64,000 nt of DNA. Source: Lophium mytilinum (taxonomy: Eukaryota; Ascomycota; Dothideomycetes; Mytilinidiales; Mytilinidiaceae). The stretch spans positions 254,456 to 318,455 of the forward strand of contig MU004198.1 of assembly GCA_010093605.1 (NCBI GenBank), given 5' to 3'. Each line of letters starts with the position of its first letter. The stretch's first letter is position 1. Under the pieces are notes generated by a model. That model did not search any database. It was not told the DNA's origin and worked only from the letters and a program-made list of their open reading frames with translations. The position numbers and the translations under genes were made by a program. Below are positions 34,116-46,100 of this stretch, piece after piece.

Positions 34116-36121
34116 ATGTCTACGAAGCACTTCTTTCCCCATACCGAGGGAGTCGTCGTTCAGGCCCTCAACTCCCTGGTGGCAAGAAACCAGCATTTGG
34201 GACTCGATGAGCCCAACCGTGTCGTGTTCTCCAAAGCCCACCCTCCCTCACAAGTGACGGTGATTTCAGGAGGTGGTTCTGGACATGAACCTGCATGGTC
34301 AGGCTATGTCGGAGAGGGTATGTTGGCGGCTGCGGCGTGCGGAGATGTTTTTGCCAGTCCCTCCACCAAGCAGATCATGGCTGCGATCAAGAACGTCCCG
34401 TCTGACGTTGGCATAATACTGTGTATAACGAACTATACTGGCGATAAACTGCACTTCGGCCTGGCTTGCGAGAAGGGACTCGCACTAGGATATAACATCT
34501 CCGTGGTGAACATGGCAGAAGACGCTTCTCTCGGGAGGAAAAAGTCAGAACTGGTCGGACGACGAGGTCTTGCGGGAAACTTGCTTGGTAAGTGGCCTTC
34601 GTTCCTTTAGCACCTACTCTCCCTGAAACAGCTGCTAATCTCTCTTCTCTACAGTTCTGAAGCTTGTCGGAGCTGCAGCACAGCTTGGCTGGAATTTCGA
34701 ACGATGCTTGAAACTTGGGAACCTCGGAAACGACCAACTGGTTACAATGGGTACAAGTCTTGATCACTGTCATGTCCCCGGACGAGCACATCATGAGGCC
34801 GTTCCAGAAGATGCGGTCGTGTTGGGAATGGGTATCCACAACGAGCCAGTTAGTCCTACTTTGGTGATGATTGACGACTGAAAATCCTGCTAATATGACT
34901 GATAGGGACTTCGAACCGTATCACCAATGCCATCAGCGGAAGATATCGTCAAGGAGATGTTCCTCTTCCTCTTAGATCAATCAGACGCGGACCGTGCCTT
35001 CGTCAAAATCGAGCCAAAAGACGACGTCGTTATGCTGATTAACAACTTCGGTGGCCTGTCAGGTCTGGAACTAGAAGCACTTACCAACATATGCCTTGTT
35101 CAGCTAAGTATGCTGGCATTCCTCTCCGCTCATATGAAGTTCGCTAACCCCAACAACAGAACGTGACTGGAAGATCGTCCCAAGTCGAGTATACGCAGGA
35201 GTTATGGAAACCTCGTTAAATGGCCCTGGCTTCTCAATCACCCTCGGAAACATCTCAGGGATCGCACGTATCATGGAAACCAAAACGTCTGAAATCATCT
35301 CCCTGCTCGACCTCCCCACCACCGCCCCCGCCTGGCCAAAGAACGGGTACGCCCCCATCAAAGAAAACGCCTCTCTCGCACAAAACACATCCGGCGAAAG
35401 CAAAACCCCAGCCGCCCAAGGCCCCATAAGTGCGTGCCTCTCTCTACCCCTATTTCTAGCCTCCTTCACTTCAATCATACTAACAGCAACCACAGTCCCC
35501 GAGTCTTTAATCCCCTCCCTCCGCCAAGCCTGCACCGCCGCCATCAAAGCCGAGCCCCTGATCACAAAATACGACATCCAAATGGGCGACGGCGATTGCG
35601 GCGAAGCCGTCGAGTTCGTCTGCCACCGCATCGTCTCCAAACTCGACGAGCTCCCCTCGCCCACCTCCACCCACATCTTTCCCTTGCTCGACCGCATCAT
35701 CGACGCCGTCGAGGACACCGGCGGCTCCCTCGGCGCCATCATCTCCATCTTACTCACCGCGTTCTCGAACTCCCTTCGTTCGATCGAGAAAGCGAATCCT
35801 AAAGGGTTTACTTTGGATGCGCAGACGGTAGGTAAGGCGGCTGGTCCGGCGATGGAGAATCTGAAGCTGTATACGTCTGCGCGCGTGGGCGATCGCACGG
35901 TGATGGATGCGTTGATTCCGTTTTGTGAGAGTCTTGAGAAGGAGGGAGATTTCGGGAAGGCGGTGGCGGAGGCGGAGAAGGGGGCCAAGGCGACGGCGGG
36001 GATGAAGGCACGGTTTGGAAGGGCGACGTATGTGGCGGATGATAAGGCGCAGGAGGGGGACATGCCGCCTGATCCGGGGGCTTTTGCGGCGGGGGTGTTT
36101 TTGAGGGGGTTGGAGGGGTGA
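34116..36121 (+). CDS. Dihydroxyacetone kinase family (DAK1-DAK2) ketose kinase, 587 aa
   Basis: Phosphorylates dihydroxyacetone or a similar short ketose with ATP, in the cytosol. Exons are 34116-34587, 34655-34848, 34906-35107, 35160-35429 and 35496-36121. The N-terminal DAK1 domain has GGGSGHEPAWSGYVGEGML (from residue 52) and the substrate-binding His 219 in GMGIHNEP, at the end of exon 2. Next is RDWKIVPSRVYAGVMETSLN. The DAK2 domain has the Mg-ATP motif MGDGDCGEAV, then DTGGSLGAIISI. Length and order match fungal single-chain DAKs. The family also includes erythrulose kinases (yeast Eyk1 type), so substrate is uncertain. The last intron is 66 bases, a multiple of three, with no in-frame stop, so retention would only insert 22 residues. 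Confidence 0.93.
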
Positions 36122-37052
36122 AAAAGGGTGACGAGACTAGGTTCGCGTTGTTTAGCATGGTATCGATACTTTGTGTTCTTTATTGACTACAGCATATCGA
36201 CTGTGAAGTGAGCGATGAGCTTCGAATTGGCCCCTTACCCTCGAGACTTTGCCAGCACACAAACCGCACCGAAGCACCCCGGCCCCTTTCTCGAGTCCCC
36301 AGTTTCCTCAATAGCCAGTTCTAATTAGAAACCTCTTAGCAACAGCTTCCCCAATCGCCCCAATCTCCACCCATAATCGCCGTCTTTCTTCCCTCGATCC
36401 CATTCCCTGCCTCCCGTCTCTCAACATCCCCCGCATCCGATCCCGTGTGCTGAAACCCTCTCGACACCTTACTGTATAAACCACAACGCACGGAATTTCG
36501 CAGAACAATTTGAAAACGTATTCTCCACCTCTGCTCCATTCGTCTATTTATCACTTCTCACCTCTGTCTCTTAAGCGCATATATACATCGCTGAAAATTT
36601 CCAGATAGTTGCGGATTTAAGACTTCATTGAACCGTAACCTAATCACAGCATTCAAAAACCACAGTCTTAGTTACTGGGAGGTAAAATGATGTCGCTAGG
36701 AATAGGGAAAGTAATTAGGATCCTTGGGACGTGAAGCTTGGCCGGGGTTGAGGCGATGAGAGGTGTGATATGTTAGGTAGTAGAAGAGTAGCAGAGAAGA
36801 GCTCCAGCCGAGAAAACTGAGAGTGAACGCAGCGAGGAGCTCAAGCATAAAAGATTAGAGCCATTAATAAGAGTAGTGGTCCTCTTATCAAAGGTCACCG
36901 CAAGATCAACCCACAGCCGTAAGAATGCATAACTTCATTATCATCGCTCACTCCACAAACTCCCGCTCAAGCCCGTATATACCACACACCCCACAGTCAG
37001 ATCTATATACAACCCCACCCGCCCCCAAAAGCGCAACAACCCCTCGTCCATC
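36122..37052. other. Intergenic, convergent genes
   Basis: 930 bases between the 3' ends of the kinase and transporter genes. No gene, repeat or clear signal recognised; moderately AT-rich in the middle. Confidence 0.5.
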
Positions 37053-38624
37053 TCACTTCGACGGATATCTCCTAATAACCACATGCGACACCACATAAAC
37101 CCCCACCCCAAACGCACACATCCCACTAATAACCCCAAACCCGAGCAAATACTTCGGCGCATCCTCCTTCGGAAACAGATACGCGCCATAAATCTGCGCA
37201 AGATTCCCCATCGCATTCACAAACGCCAGACTGACCGCGCGCACCTCCTGCGGCATGGACCCGAACGTCGAGGCGCTGTAGCTCAGCGCGAGCCCGTTGG
37301 AGGCCCACAGCCCGGCGGCCATGAAGACCAGCAGCACGTAGCGCGCGGTGAAGTTGTAGATGGTGCAGACGAGGATGCTGCAGATCATGGAGAGGGTCAG
37401 CCAGGCGGCGATGACGATGCCGCGCTGGGTGGGGTGTTTGTCCATGAAGTAGCCGGTTATGCCGACGGCGAGGAAGGCGACGGCGTAGATGGGGACGACC
37501 TGGGGGGTGGTTGGGTTAGTGTTGTCGTTGACATGGGAGTTTGATGCGAGTGGTAGAAGTCGTGGGAGGGGAGGATGCGTACCATGTATTGGGCCATGTG
37601 GCTGGTGTAGCCGAGCCCCTTGACTAGTGTTGGGTAGAAGTAGGAGAGGGTGGAGGAGCCGACGATGACCATGTACCCGGCGGTTAGCAGCCAGGTCCTC
37701 CAGTTGCTGAGGGCCATGGCGAGGGCTTGGAGGGAGGTGAGGCGGGGGTTGTCTTCTGTGCGCGAGGTCACTTCGTCGGCGGCGAGCCGGCTGATGGCGA
37801 GTTCCCGTTCACGGGGGGTCAGGCGGGCGGTGTTGGCCGGGAAGTCGAGGAGGATAAAGTGCGAGCAGATGGCCCAGAAGGCGGTTGCGGCACCTTCGAC
37901 GATCTTGAGAATGTTAGTCATGGTGGTTGGAATGGAGAGGGGAAACTTACGAAGAGCCATCGCCACCCTTCTAACCCGCGGACACCGTCGAGGCCGCCTG
38001 TGATAGCACCAGCGAGGATGCCGCCGAATGCTCCTGAGAGAACAGCGGCAGAGATGTAGACAGCGAAACGCTTGGCCTGTTCATCCTTCTTATACCACGA
38101 TGACAGGATGAGCAGGATACCAGGCGCGAACCCAGCTTCCAAAACACCGACTATCAGCCGTAACGAAAGAAGCGCGTGATAGCTGTGTGCGAGAGACATG
38201 CAGCACGTTACGGCTCCCCACAGCGTCATGATGATCGGGAGATAGATAGAGGGCTTCGTCTTTGATAAGATGAGGTTGGACGGGATCTCGAACACGACGT
38301 AGGTGATGAAGAAGACAACAAGGGAGATGGAGTATTGGCCTGATGTGAGATGCAGGTCAACGTCCATGCCCGCGACTTTAGCGTTGCCAATACTGACGAT
38401 TATTAGTTGGTGGAATTGATGACCCCTTGATGGGAGCACATGGTATCTCACTTGGTACGGTCCATATAGGACAGGAGATACATAAGCCATATCGTCGGTA
38501 AGAGGAACAGATCGATCTTCCGGACGAGAGCCTTCTCTTCCGCTTTCAGCGCTTCGTCGTCCATCGACGGCTCGTACGCCTCGATCTGCTCAGCATCGGG
38601 GGTTTGCTTGAGATCTAGCGACAT
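37053..38624 (-). CDS. MFS transporter, anion:cation symporter (Tna1/Dal5-like) family, 460 aa
   Basis: Plasma-membrane permease. Exons: 38624-38452, 38392-37951, 37903-37583 and 37499-37053, all in phase. The family signature DRTNIGNAKVAG is built by the first splice. Multiple hydrophobic segments fit the 12-helix fold, with LLSLRLIVGVLEAGFAPG as the usual loop and helix. The C-terminus is cytosolic and basic (RRYPSK). Members carry nicotinate, allantoate, tartrate, uronates and other organic acids; some carry sugars or vitamins. Placement between the kinase and SDR2 suggests it imports the cluster substrate. The family leans towards acidic substrates, which is a clue, not proof. Confidence 0.9.
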
Positions 38625-39635
38625 GATAGTGGAGGCAGGCAGGTGGCCGAACAAGGAGAACAATCTGCAATTGAAATCAAGGAAGGAGCTGGACTAGGAG
38701 ACTCAAAAGCGCGTAAAACTCGTGGAACTGACTGAACAAGGAAAGCAGGAAGATGTGAGAGTATCAGAATGAACAGAGGTTATATAGCATCGCGGGCTCG
38801 CATCTTGAATCGAGCAGTCCAAGGTCGAATTCCAGCCTTTTGCCCTAAAACCAGGATGCACGGCCGCTATTCGCATTGGCTGTCGAAAAGCGGCCGAGAC
38901 AAATTCGCCGAAGAACGAGCGTCCTGACCCAGATGCCAGGGAAGCCATGGCGAGCGACCGGTTGTCGGTAGCCTAGCACATCCTGTGATGGCCCCGCGCT
39001 GACCTTCTCCAGTCTTCTGGGGAACTTGTGGAGGCGAAAATGGGGAGGGAGGCTAAGGGGCGTGGAGTCGTAGTAAAGAATGGGGATAGACTCGGCACGA
39101 GGCCAGAAGCTCGTCTCGGGGCAGATATATGGCCACCCTGCGACCCAATCAACCTCCCAGGCCGTCTTTAATCGGGCCATCCCCACAATCTCTCAACCTA
39201 ACGAAACCACCTGTTGAGCCTCGAAGCGGTGTCCCCGGGTAGAGGTGGCCTCAGCACTAAAGTCGCTCGTAGCTCCCACGGCGCGAAGCTCCGAGGTACC
39301 CACAGAGGCTCCGGACCGCATGTATGGACGCGCACCGTGATGCTGTGCCGTGGGGGAGAGCTTTCAGGGAAGATGGGTCTTTCGCGGTGGGAGATGTGCC
39401 GACGTTCTTTCCGACGTGTAGAATAAGTATCATAGGGTCCTGCGCTTCTCTTTCTTGCTATCTGCGCTTGTCGTTTGTCTGAGTCTCTGTCCTCCAGCTT
39501 CTTCCTCTCTACTGAATCTCACAGCTGTTGTCTAAATATCAATCTTCCCTCAAACCCTCCCTTCTCAACCTGAGTCTATAGACTCGTGTCTTCACACTCC
39601 CATTGAAAGCACCGATTCCCCTCTAAACCCTCACA
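38625..39635. promoter_or_regulatory. Divergent promoter region, transporter / SDR2
   Basis: 1 kb between opposed start codons. It includes CGG/CCG-rich stretches around 39,220-39,330 (for example CTCCGGACCG), possible Zn2Cys6-type sites. The last 200 bases are a pyrimidine-rich leader of SDR2. Confidence 0.5.
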
Positions 39636-40637
39636 ATGGGCTCCAACGAAAACGGCGCCGGCGTGTCTTCTGCTGCCGCTCCCTCTTCCACAACGACCCC
39701 CCTCACCACCCAACCCCCCGCAAACTTCAACTGGCAAATCACACTCGCCTCAAAAGTCATCGCCATCACAGGTGCCAACCGGGGTATCGGCCTCGGAATT
39801 GCAGAAGTATGCCTCGCCAACAGCGCGAAAATGGTGTACTCGCTCGATCTCATGGACCCCTCAGAAGACTTCGCCGCCCTGCACAAGAAGTACCCAAACT
39901 TCAAGTACATCCAGATGGACGTCACAAACGAAGAGAGCGTGCAGAAAGCCATTGATAGTATAGTAGAGGCCGAGGGCCGAATCGACGGTTTAGTAGCGAA
40001 CGCAGGCATGACGAAGCACCAACCCGCCCTAGACTTCACAAGGGCAGAGGTAGAGAAGTTGTTTAATCTGAACGTGAGTCTCCAAAATCCCCATCGTCCT
40101 CATCCCAACCCAATCAACTCCTAAACCTACAATCCGGTAACCCCCTAACCAACCCAAACCCCCGCCTCCACCTACCAACCGAAGCCCCAATATCTCTAGC
40201 TAATGCCCACCCCCTAGGTCTTCGGCGCCTTCTTCTGCGCCCAAATCTTCGCCAAAAAATGCATCGCCCTCGGCACCCCCGCCTCCATCGTCTTCACCGC
40301 CTCCATGACCTCCTACCGCCCCAACCGCGCCGCCCCCTCGGCCCCCTACGGCGGCACCAAAGCCGCCGTGCGCAACATGACCCACACGCTCGCCATGGAG
40401 TGGGCGGCCCACGGCATCCGCGTCAACAGCATCTCCCCCGGCTTCGTGAAGACGGCGATGACGTACTACGTCGAGAAGGCGCCGGACTGGGACCTCAAGA
40501 TGCAGTATTACGGCGGCATGCCGCGGTTGGCGATGCCGCAGGAGCTGGGAGGGGCGTATGTGTATTTGTTGAGTGATACGGCGAGTTATACGACGGGGAT
40601 TGATATTCCGATTGCGGGGATTGTGGGGGCGTGGTAG
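39636..40637 (+). CDS. Short-chain dehydrogenase/reductase (polyol/ketose type) SDR2, 285 aa, paralogue of SDR1
   Basis: Two exons, 39636-40073 and 40218-40637, across a 144-base intron. The ATG at 39636 gives an extra 40-residue Ser/Thr-rich leader before VIAITGANRGIG (cofactor motif, residues 45-52). LVANAG, FTASM and YGGTK (190-194) are the catalytic set. The end DTASYTTGIDIPIAGIVGAW matches SDR1. Its intron lies after NLN in phase 0, exactly where SDR1 has one after NVN; the other two SDR1 introns are absent. Likely NAD(P)-linked interconversion of a polyol and a ketose. Having two such enzymes allows an oxidise-then-reduce sequence, as in fungal pentose pathways (inference). Confidence 0.9.
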
Positions 40638-41335
40638 GGGGTGGGTGGGTGGCCGAGGGTGAGTGGGTGGTCGGGGTTTAGAGTGTATAGGGGGGCTCTG
40701 GCGTTGGCATTTATGGTGTTATGATATATCTAGACCGACAGATATCAATAGAAGAGATTGCGGTGCTTTGTCCGATGTCTTTTTTTTAAGTGTAAGACTG
40801 CTGAATACTCCCTCCCGCGTACGCCTTCTTTTACACATACCGCATCTCTGTCCCCTCACCTCCGTAGTCCCTCTCTAAAGACCCTAAGCAAGCTCGAGGT
40901 GTTATGTTGTTGTGATAAGGTAGTGCGGTATAACATATCAGACGTAGAGAGGAGAGCAGAGGAGGAAGCAAGAGTTCGATGCGAAAAATAGAGCGGACGG
41001 TCGTCAAAGTGCGGGTAGCGCAGTGGGCAGCAATAGTAGATAGTTGAGGAATAGCTGGTGCTATTAGCGGTCCGTTGACGGGATACGTGGAGGAACCCGC
41101 GGCTTGCCCCATTGAAGCAGGAAAAATCGCCTCTACTATTTCAACAACCTATGTTTGCATGACCCAGGTCAGCAAGCTCAGCGGTTCGATGAAGCAGCCA
41201 AGCCCAAAGAAGAGCTGTGACTCCACCCCAAACTCACCACCACGCGAATGTACCTCTAGACCTCAAACGCCCACAAATGCTGCTCAGAACGCCATCCCAT
41301 GCCCCCCTTTTCTCCTAAACCTCCCCCTCCCCTCT
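40638..41335. other. Intergenic, convergent genes
   Basis: 700 bases between SDR2 and TRS31 3' ends. A TAGCGCAGTGGG near 41,015 resembles a tRNA A box, but no tRNA fold follows. Confidence 0.5.
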
Positions 41336-42171
41336 CTAACCCGATCCCCCCCTTCCAAGCACCTCCTCCCTCTCCAACACCTCCCCCCTAAAACAAATCA
41401 AAAACACCGTCTTCCCCGGCCACATCCTTCCCTCCACGCCCCCACCCCCCTCCTGCTCGCCCACACTATGCGCACTCACCCCCGTCGTCGGGAACCCCGC
41501 GCCATCACAAACCCCCTCAATAACCCCCGCCACAAACGCCGCGCAGTTCAGCTGGCTCATCTCCCTCGGCAGCGAAATATACGTATTCGGTAAGGGGTCG
41601 TTGTCATACAGCATGTACTGCGCGGGGTCCGACTCGCTCTTCTCGAGCGCGTCGGCGGGCCGGTTGAAGAGGTGCCGCCAGAGGGTTTGCGCGATGAATT
41701 GGAGGAGGGGGAGGATGCGCGTAGGGCGAAGGGACGGGGGCGGGAGGCGGGTTAGGAGGAGGTCGAGGAGGCGGAGGCCGAGGGGGTAGCCTTGTTGGTT
41801 TAACCTGTAATCACCCGTATATTAGCAACTTCCACCTAAATTTTGAAGGGTCTTCTCAAGGCCCTCCTACGGGATTCTTACCGTCTCTCGAGGTCCGCAA
41901 TCCCCTTCACCCGCTTCTGCGCATAGCTTATCATCTCGACAAACAGGTACGCAAACGCCGCCCGGCTCAGCTCCGCGTTTTTGCTGCGGTTTAGGTTGCG
42001 GTCGTAGATTGTTTTCTTGTTCGAGGGGTAGCGGAGTCCCGGCGTTGCAGCCATGGCGGTGCCGCCGCCGCGTTGGGAGACTGTTGCTGCAGGCGGGCCG
42101 GCGGTGCTGGAGGAGGGGGCGGGTGTGGGCGCGGGTTTGAGGGCGCGGGGGGCAGGGTGGGGAGTGCTCAT
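41336..42171 (-). CDS. TRS31: TRAPP complex subunit Trs31 (TRAPPC5), 252 aa
   Basis: Core subunit of TRAPP tethering and Ypt1-exchange complexes in ER-Golgi traffic. Exons 42171-41882 and 41804-41336 are joined in phase 2 across a 77-base intron. After a proline/alanine-rich leader of about 45 residues comes the highly conserved KKTIYDRNLNRSKNAELSR, then FVEMISYAQKRVKGI, LNQQGYPLGLRLLDLLL and PREMSQLNCAAFVAGVIEG. A glycine/glutamate-rich insert lies before MWPGKTVFLICF. Family identity is clear. Confidence 0.95.
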
Positions 42172-43134
42172 TTCCGGATTGGCAAGGTGTATTGTGTGGA
42201 ATTGGGGTGGTGGATAGAGGAGCTTTGAGGGTTGAGGTTTGAGGTTTGAAGTGGAGTGGAGGTTGGGGAGAGGGAAATGGTAGCTCCGCTTTTTCTGCCT
42301 TGGGGATCAGGCGCTAGGATCATACTTTATGCATATCCAGTGAGCACACTTGCTCATCACCGTTTGAGGTGCTTCAACCAATTATGAAACTTCTGATAAT
42401 ACTGCAAGGCGCTGAGGGTATGAATCGGGGAGTTTTCAAGCGCCTACAGTCGGCCTGCTTGGCCGCTGTTTGTGGTGTCTCAGCACATTATCATATTTCT
42501 GAACGAGAGCAAACGCCGTCGTGCCCAAAGTCGTATCCTAGTGCATAGCAAAGAATCACATGCTCTCCGAAGAACCGCCACAAGTATTAACCAATCGCTC
42601 TAGGCTCTTCACTATAATTATATTTTTACACTCGAAGCGAGAAAGCGCCTGCTTGCACGGCTCCAGCTGTGCGCTCACTCATAATATCCACTCTTCCCCG
42701 CCTCCCCCTGGTATGCAGTTCGCTGAAAAAACAACCACCACCATCAGCAAGAAGCCCACATCCCATCAGAGCCCTTCATAGAAAACCGGGCCCAGCGTAG
42801 AAGAAACGCCATTCCTCTCAGCAAGGCAGAATCGAAACAGAATAAAAACCACATTTTTGTGCCCTCCAGACTAAAATCCATTCCACGGACCAAGCCCAAC
42901 CAACTTAAAACCATTATAAACTCTAAACCAAACAAAAGAGAAACGGGGTGCCCAGTATCGTACGGTCGTGCTAGCAAACATCTGCCTGATATCTCACAGC
43001 GAAAGAGAAAGAAAGCCGGAAAGTGGCGGGGTATGTTGAAGTGGCGAAAGCAAAAGAGAAAATGGAGGGAGAAGACGCTGTCAATTACATGACTTAGGGG
43101 TAAGGAAGTTGCGTGTGCGTGAAGGAAAGGTGGA
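42172..43134. other. Intergenic, tandem minus-strand genes
   Basis: 960 bases upstream of TRS31 and downstream of the ADF/PH-like gene. AT-rich from 42,560 to 43,060; no gene recognised. Confidence 0.5.
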
Positions 43135-46100
43135 TTATTGTCCGTAGGCCATCCAGGCTTCGTGTGCTTCTCTCAGAACTGGAGATGCTTGTTAGCAGGG
43201 ATGAAGGACTGGGGAGGGTTGCTACATACTTTGAAGAACATGCACCTGGGACACGTAGGTCTCGCAAGCGCACTGCAGCGTTCGGCCATCGAGAAAGTCT
43301 AGGATAACGCCTGTTCGATTTAGATTTTGTGCCTCGCGAAGATGGTAGAGGGGTAGCCTACTATTTGGGAGTTCTTGCGCGTCCTGGTCGGGTGAATAAG
43401 GGGTGCGGAATTCAGTGAGATGGAATCGCTTTACGATGCCACGAGGATGCTAGAAAAGAGGTCAATTTTGGAAACTTTTGGTGGGTTACGGGATACTCAC
43501 GTCATTTGCTTTGGAAAGGGTCAAGACTATGTTGCCCGACCCATCAATCTCTACCCATCGTCGCTTCCAGAGCTATCTTTAGGTTAGCAAACTTCATTCA
43601 GGTTGACAGAATATTAACTCACGAGTGTGTCTGGGAACTGTATATTTAAGTCGCCCACCTGCACAGCTGGTGGCGGTTCCCGAAGTGATGGTAAATTGGC
43701 CTCATGATCCTCTTCATGCACAGTAGGACTCAGCGACGCCAGGTTCTTCCGGGAAGCTGAAGAAATGGACATTGATGATGACATCCTTTTGAAGAGGCGG
43801 CTCGTCCTTGAGTCCCTTTTGCTGTCTTTCTTGTCGTCTTTCTTCTCGTCAAAGCTTTCCAAACTGGCTGCAGACTGACTGCGGACGGATACAGCAGTAG
43901 GCGGAGGCTTGGCTTCGCTCATACGCCGTCCTAGAGACCGCCAACTGCTCTCAGAAGACGAGCGCGGAAGTCCCGAAGAGCTAGCCTCCTTGGATTGCGG
44001 AGAGCCAGGAGGTTCCGGGGATGCAGGCTCTGGTCTCGCAAGGCTGATCCTTGAGCTTGACACCGGTATCAACACCTTCTGAGCTTTTTGGTGATCGATG
44101 ATGAGGGGACTCTGATGAAGCTCGAGCGGCGAATCTTGAGTCGGCATTGTCAAGTTCGGCTTTTCTGTCCGAGGATCGCGGATAATGCGAGCAGTAACTT
44201 GAACGGATTCCGGCTTGTCGATTTGTTGTACATTGTACATCGGGTTGGTGGTTTCCGGGGGCTGTATGAATGATTGTCGGTTAGGCGAAGGATTGGTAAA
44301 TGAAGCAAAAGACTGTCTGCTGAAACGCTTTGTGTGTTGTAAAACGGGTGAAGGGCCAGTAGATGCAGGTGGTGTACGGAAAGATGATTTTCGCTGTGCG
44401 ACAATCGAACTTGACGCTTCTGGGGGCGTAACGGGACTTACGGATGCTGTAGATTCTCGATTCGATTTCTCAGCAAGGGCCTTGATCCTCTGAGAGATAC
44501 CGGATGACACATTGATCTTCTTGGCAACTGTGAGGTTTTCCTGGTTGGGTTTTGTTAACCAGGAGCCGGAAGATGTACGATCACCACCAAAGACCTCGGG
44601 CGATCTCCGCTCTCCTGGAAGAAAGTGACTCGAAGATGATCGCTCTGGAATAGAAACGACTGATTGATTTGAAAATTTGCGGGGAAATAATGGGCTAATG
44701 GGAGATTTGGAGACGGAAATGGGTTGGGCTTGCTCGAATTTTGCACTTTGTAGCTCCTCCATGAACGAGTCATCTGAGAGATACTCGGTGTCGGAGGCAT
44801 CGGCAGTGGTGAGATCGATGCGAATGGGTTCCACGAGGGCGCGACGTTTTTGGCGAACTTCGACAGTACTTCTCCTTTTGAGATCTGCGGGCGTCGGTGA
44901 TGGTGATGGTTGAGACGGCACTGTTTCTTCCGTCTCGGAGACATGTGGGGGATTTGGCTCCACTTTGTCCCGGCCATTTTCTGATCGAGTGGTTGCAGGC
45001 GCAATGACTTCAATTGACGGCACCGGAGAATTATCCTCTGGGACAACAGTAGGAGAGCTTTCCACGGACTCTTCCACGGGCGTATCCTGGCAGTTGGGGA
45101 TATCAGCTTGTCCATCGACCCCAAAGTTGGTTGACTTCACGTGCAAGTCAGGCTTTGTCTCTTGGTCATGATCGATGTGGTCATCTTCCTCTGATACCGA
45201 TGAGGGGCGAGTAGATGGTGACTCGGAGGAGCCTTGTGTCTGTGCGGACGTTGGTGACGAGGCAGATGCCGATTGTAAGTCTTCGGATTCGGGATGATCG
45301 TCTTCCAAAACCTCCACTGCAGAGTCCGTCTTCGGAGGTTCCGTAACAGTTGACGACGAATCATGAGTATTCGAAACAGACTTTAGCTCAGGCAATTCTT
45401 CCGTGGCAGGACTTGGCTCGATCTTCTCGGGTTCATGTTCCACAGCTAGGGGCTTTTCGGCCTGCTCCAGCTCAGCGGGCGGAGAGACTTCCGCAACGAC
45501 GGCGGCCGGGGTCAGAGCGGCGTCCCTGGCTTTGTCGGCCTCATTAGCTTCCTTAGCTTTCCGAGAGTTCATCTGCTTTTTCCTTAATTCTAGAGCTTTC
45601 ATCAACCGTTGTTTCTCCGGTGTCATTCCCGGGGTCCTAGCAGGTAGAGACCGGATACTGGCGGGGCTGGATCCAGGTCGCATTGGCGTGATCAACGAGA
45701 GTTCAGGGATATGTGGAATTGGCGGTGGTGGTGGGAAGGCGATGCTAGGGACGATGCTAGAGTCTCGCGATTTTGGCCGCCTGGGATCTGTTTTCCTCTG
45801 GGCTATGCGTAGGCCGGGTGGGAGTTGCGACACAGGTCTAGCGTCTTCTTTCGAGCCTGTTCCTGAAGTATGGGGACGTTTGCCAGCATCTACCGACGGG
45901 CGTGGGCGTGGACCTAGCTTGACCTTGGGCTTGTATAGGTAGTCGTAGAGCTCAGAGGTGCTTGGACGCGCTGTCTGCGACGAAAGTCGAGCCTCGTAGC
46001 TGTGGTCAAAATGGTTCTCGTAGTTCCTGAGGCTGGCCACATAATCCGCAGTAGCTTGGTCTGGCGTTGGGCTGTTTGCTGACTCCAAGACAGCGTCCAC

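Noticed and set aside
41008-41080. tRNA-like A box (TAGCGCAGTGGG)
   Set aside because: No B box at the right distance and no cloverleaf stems.
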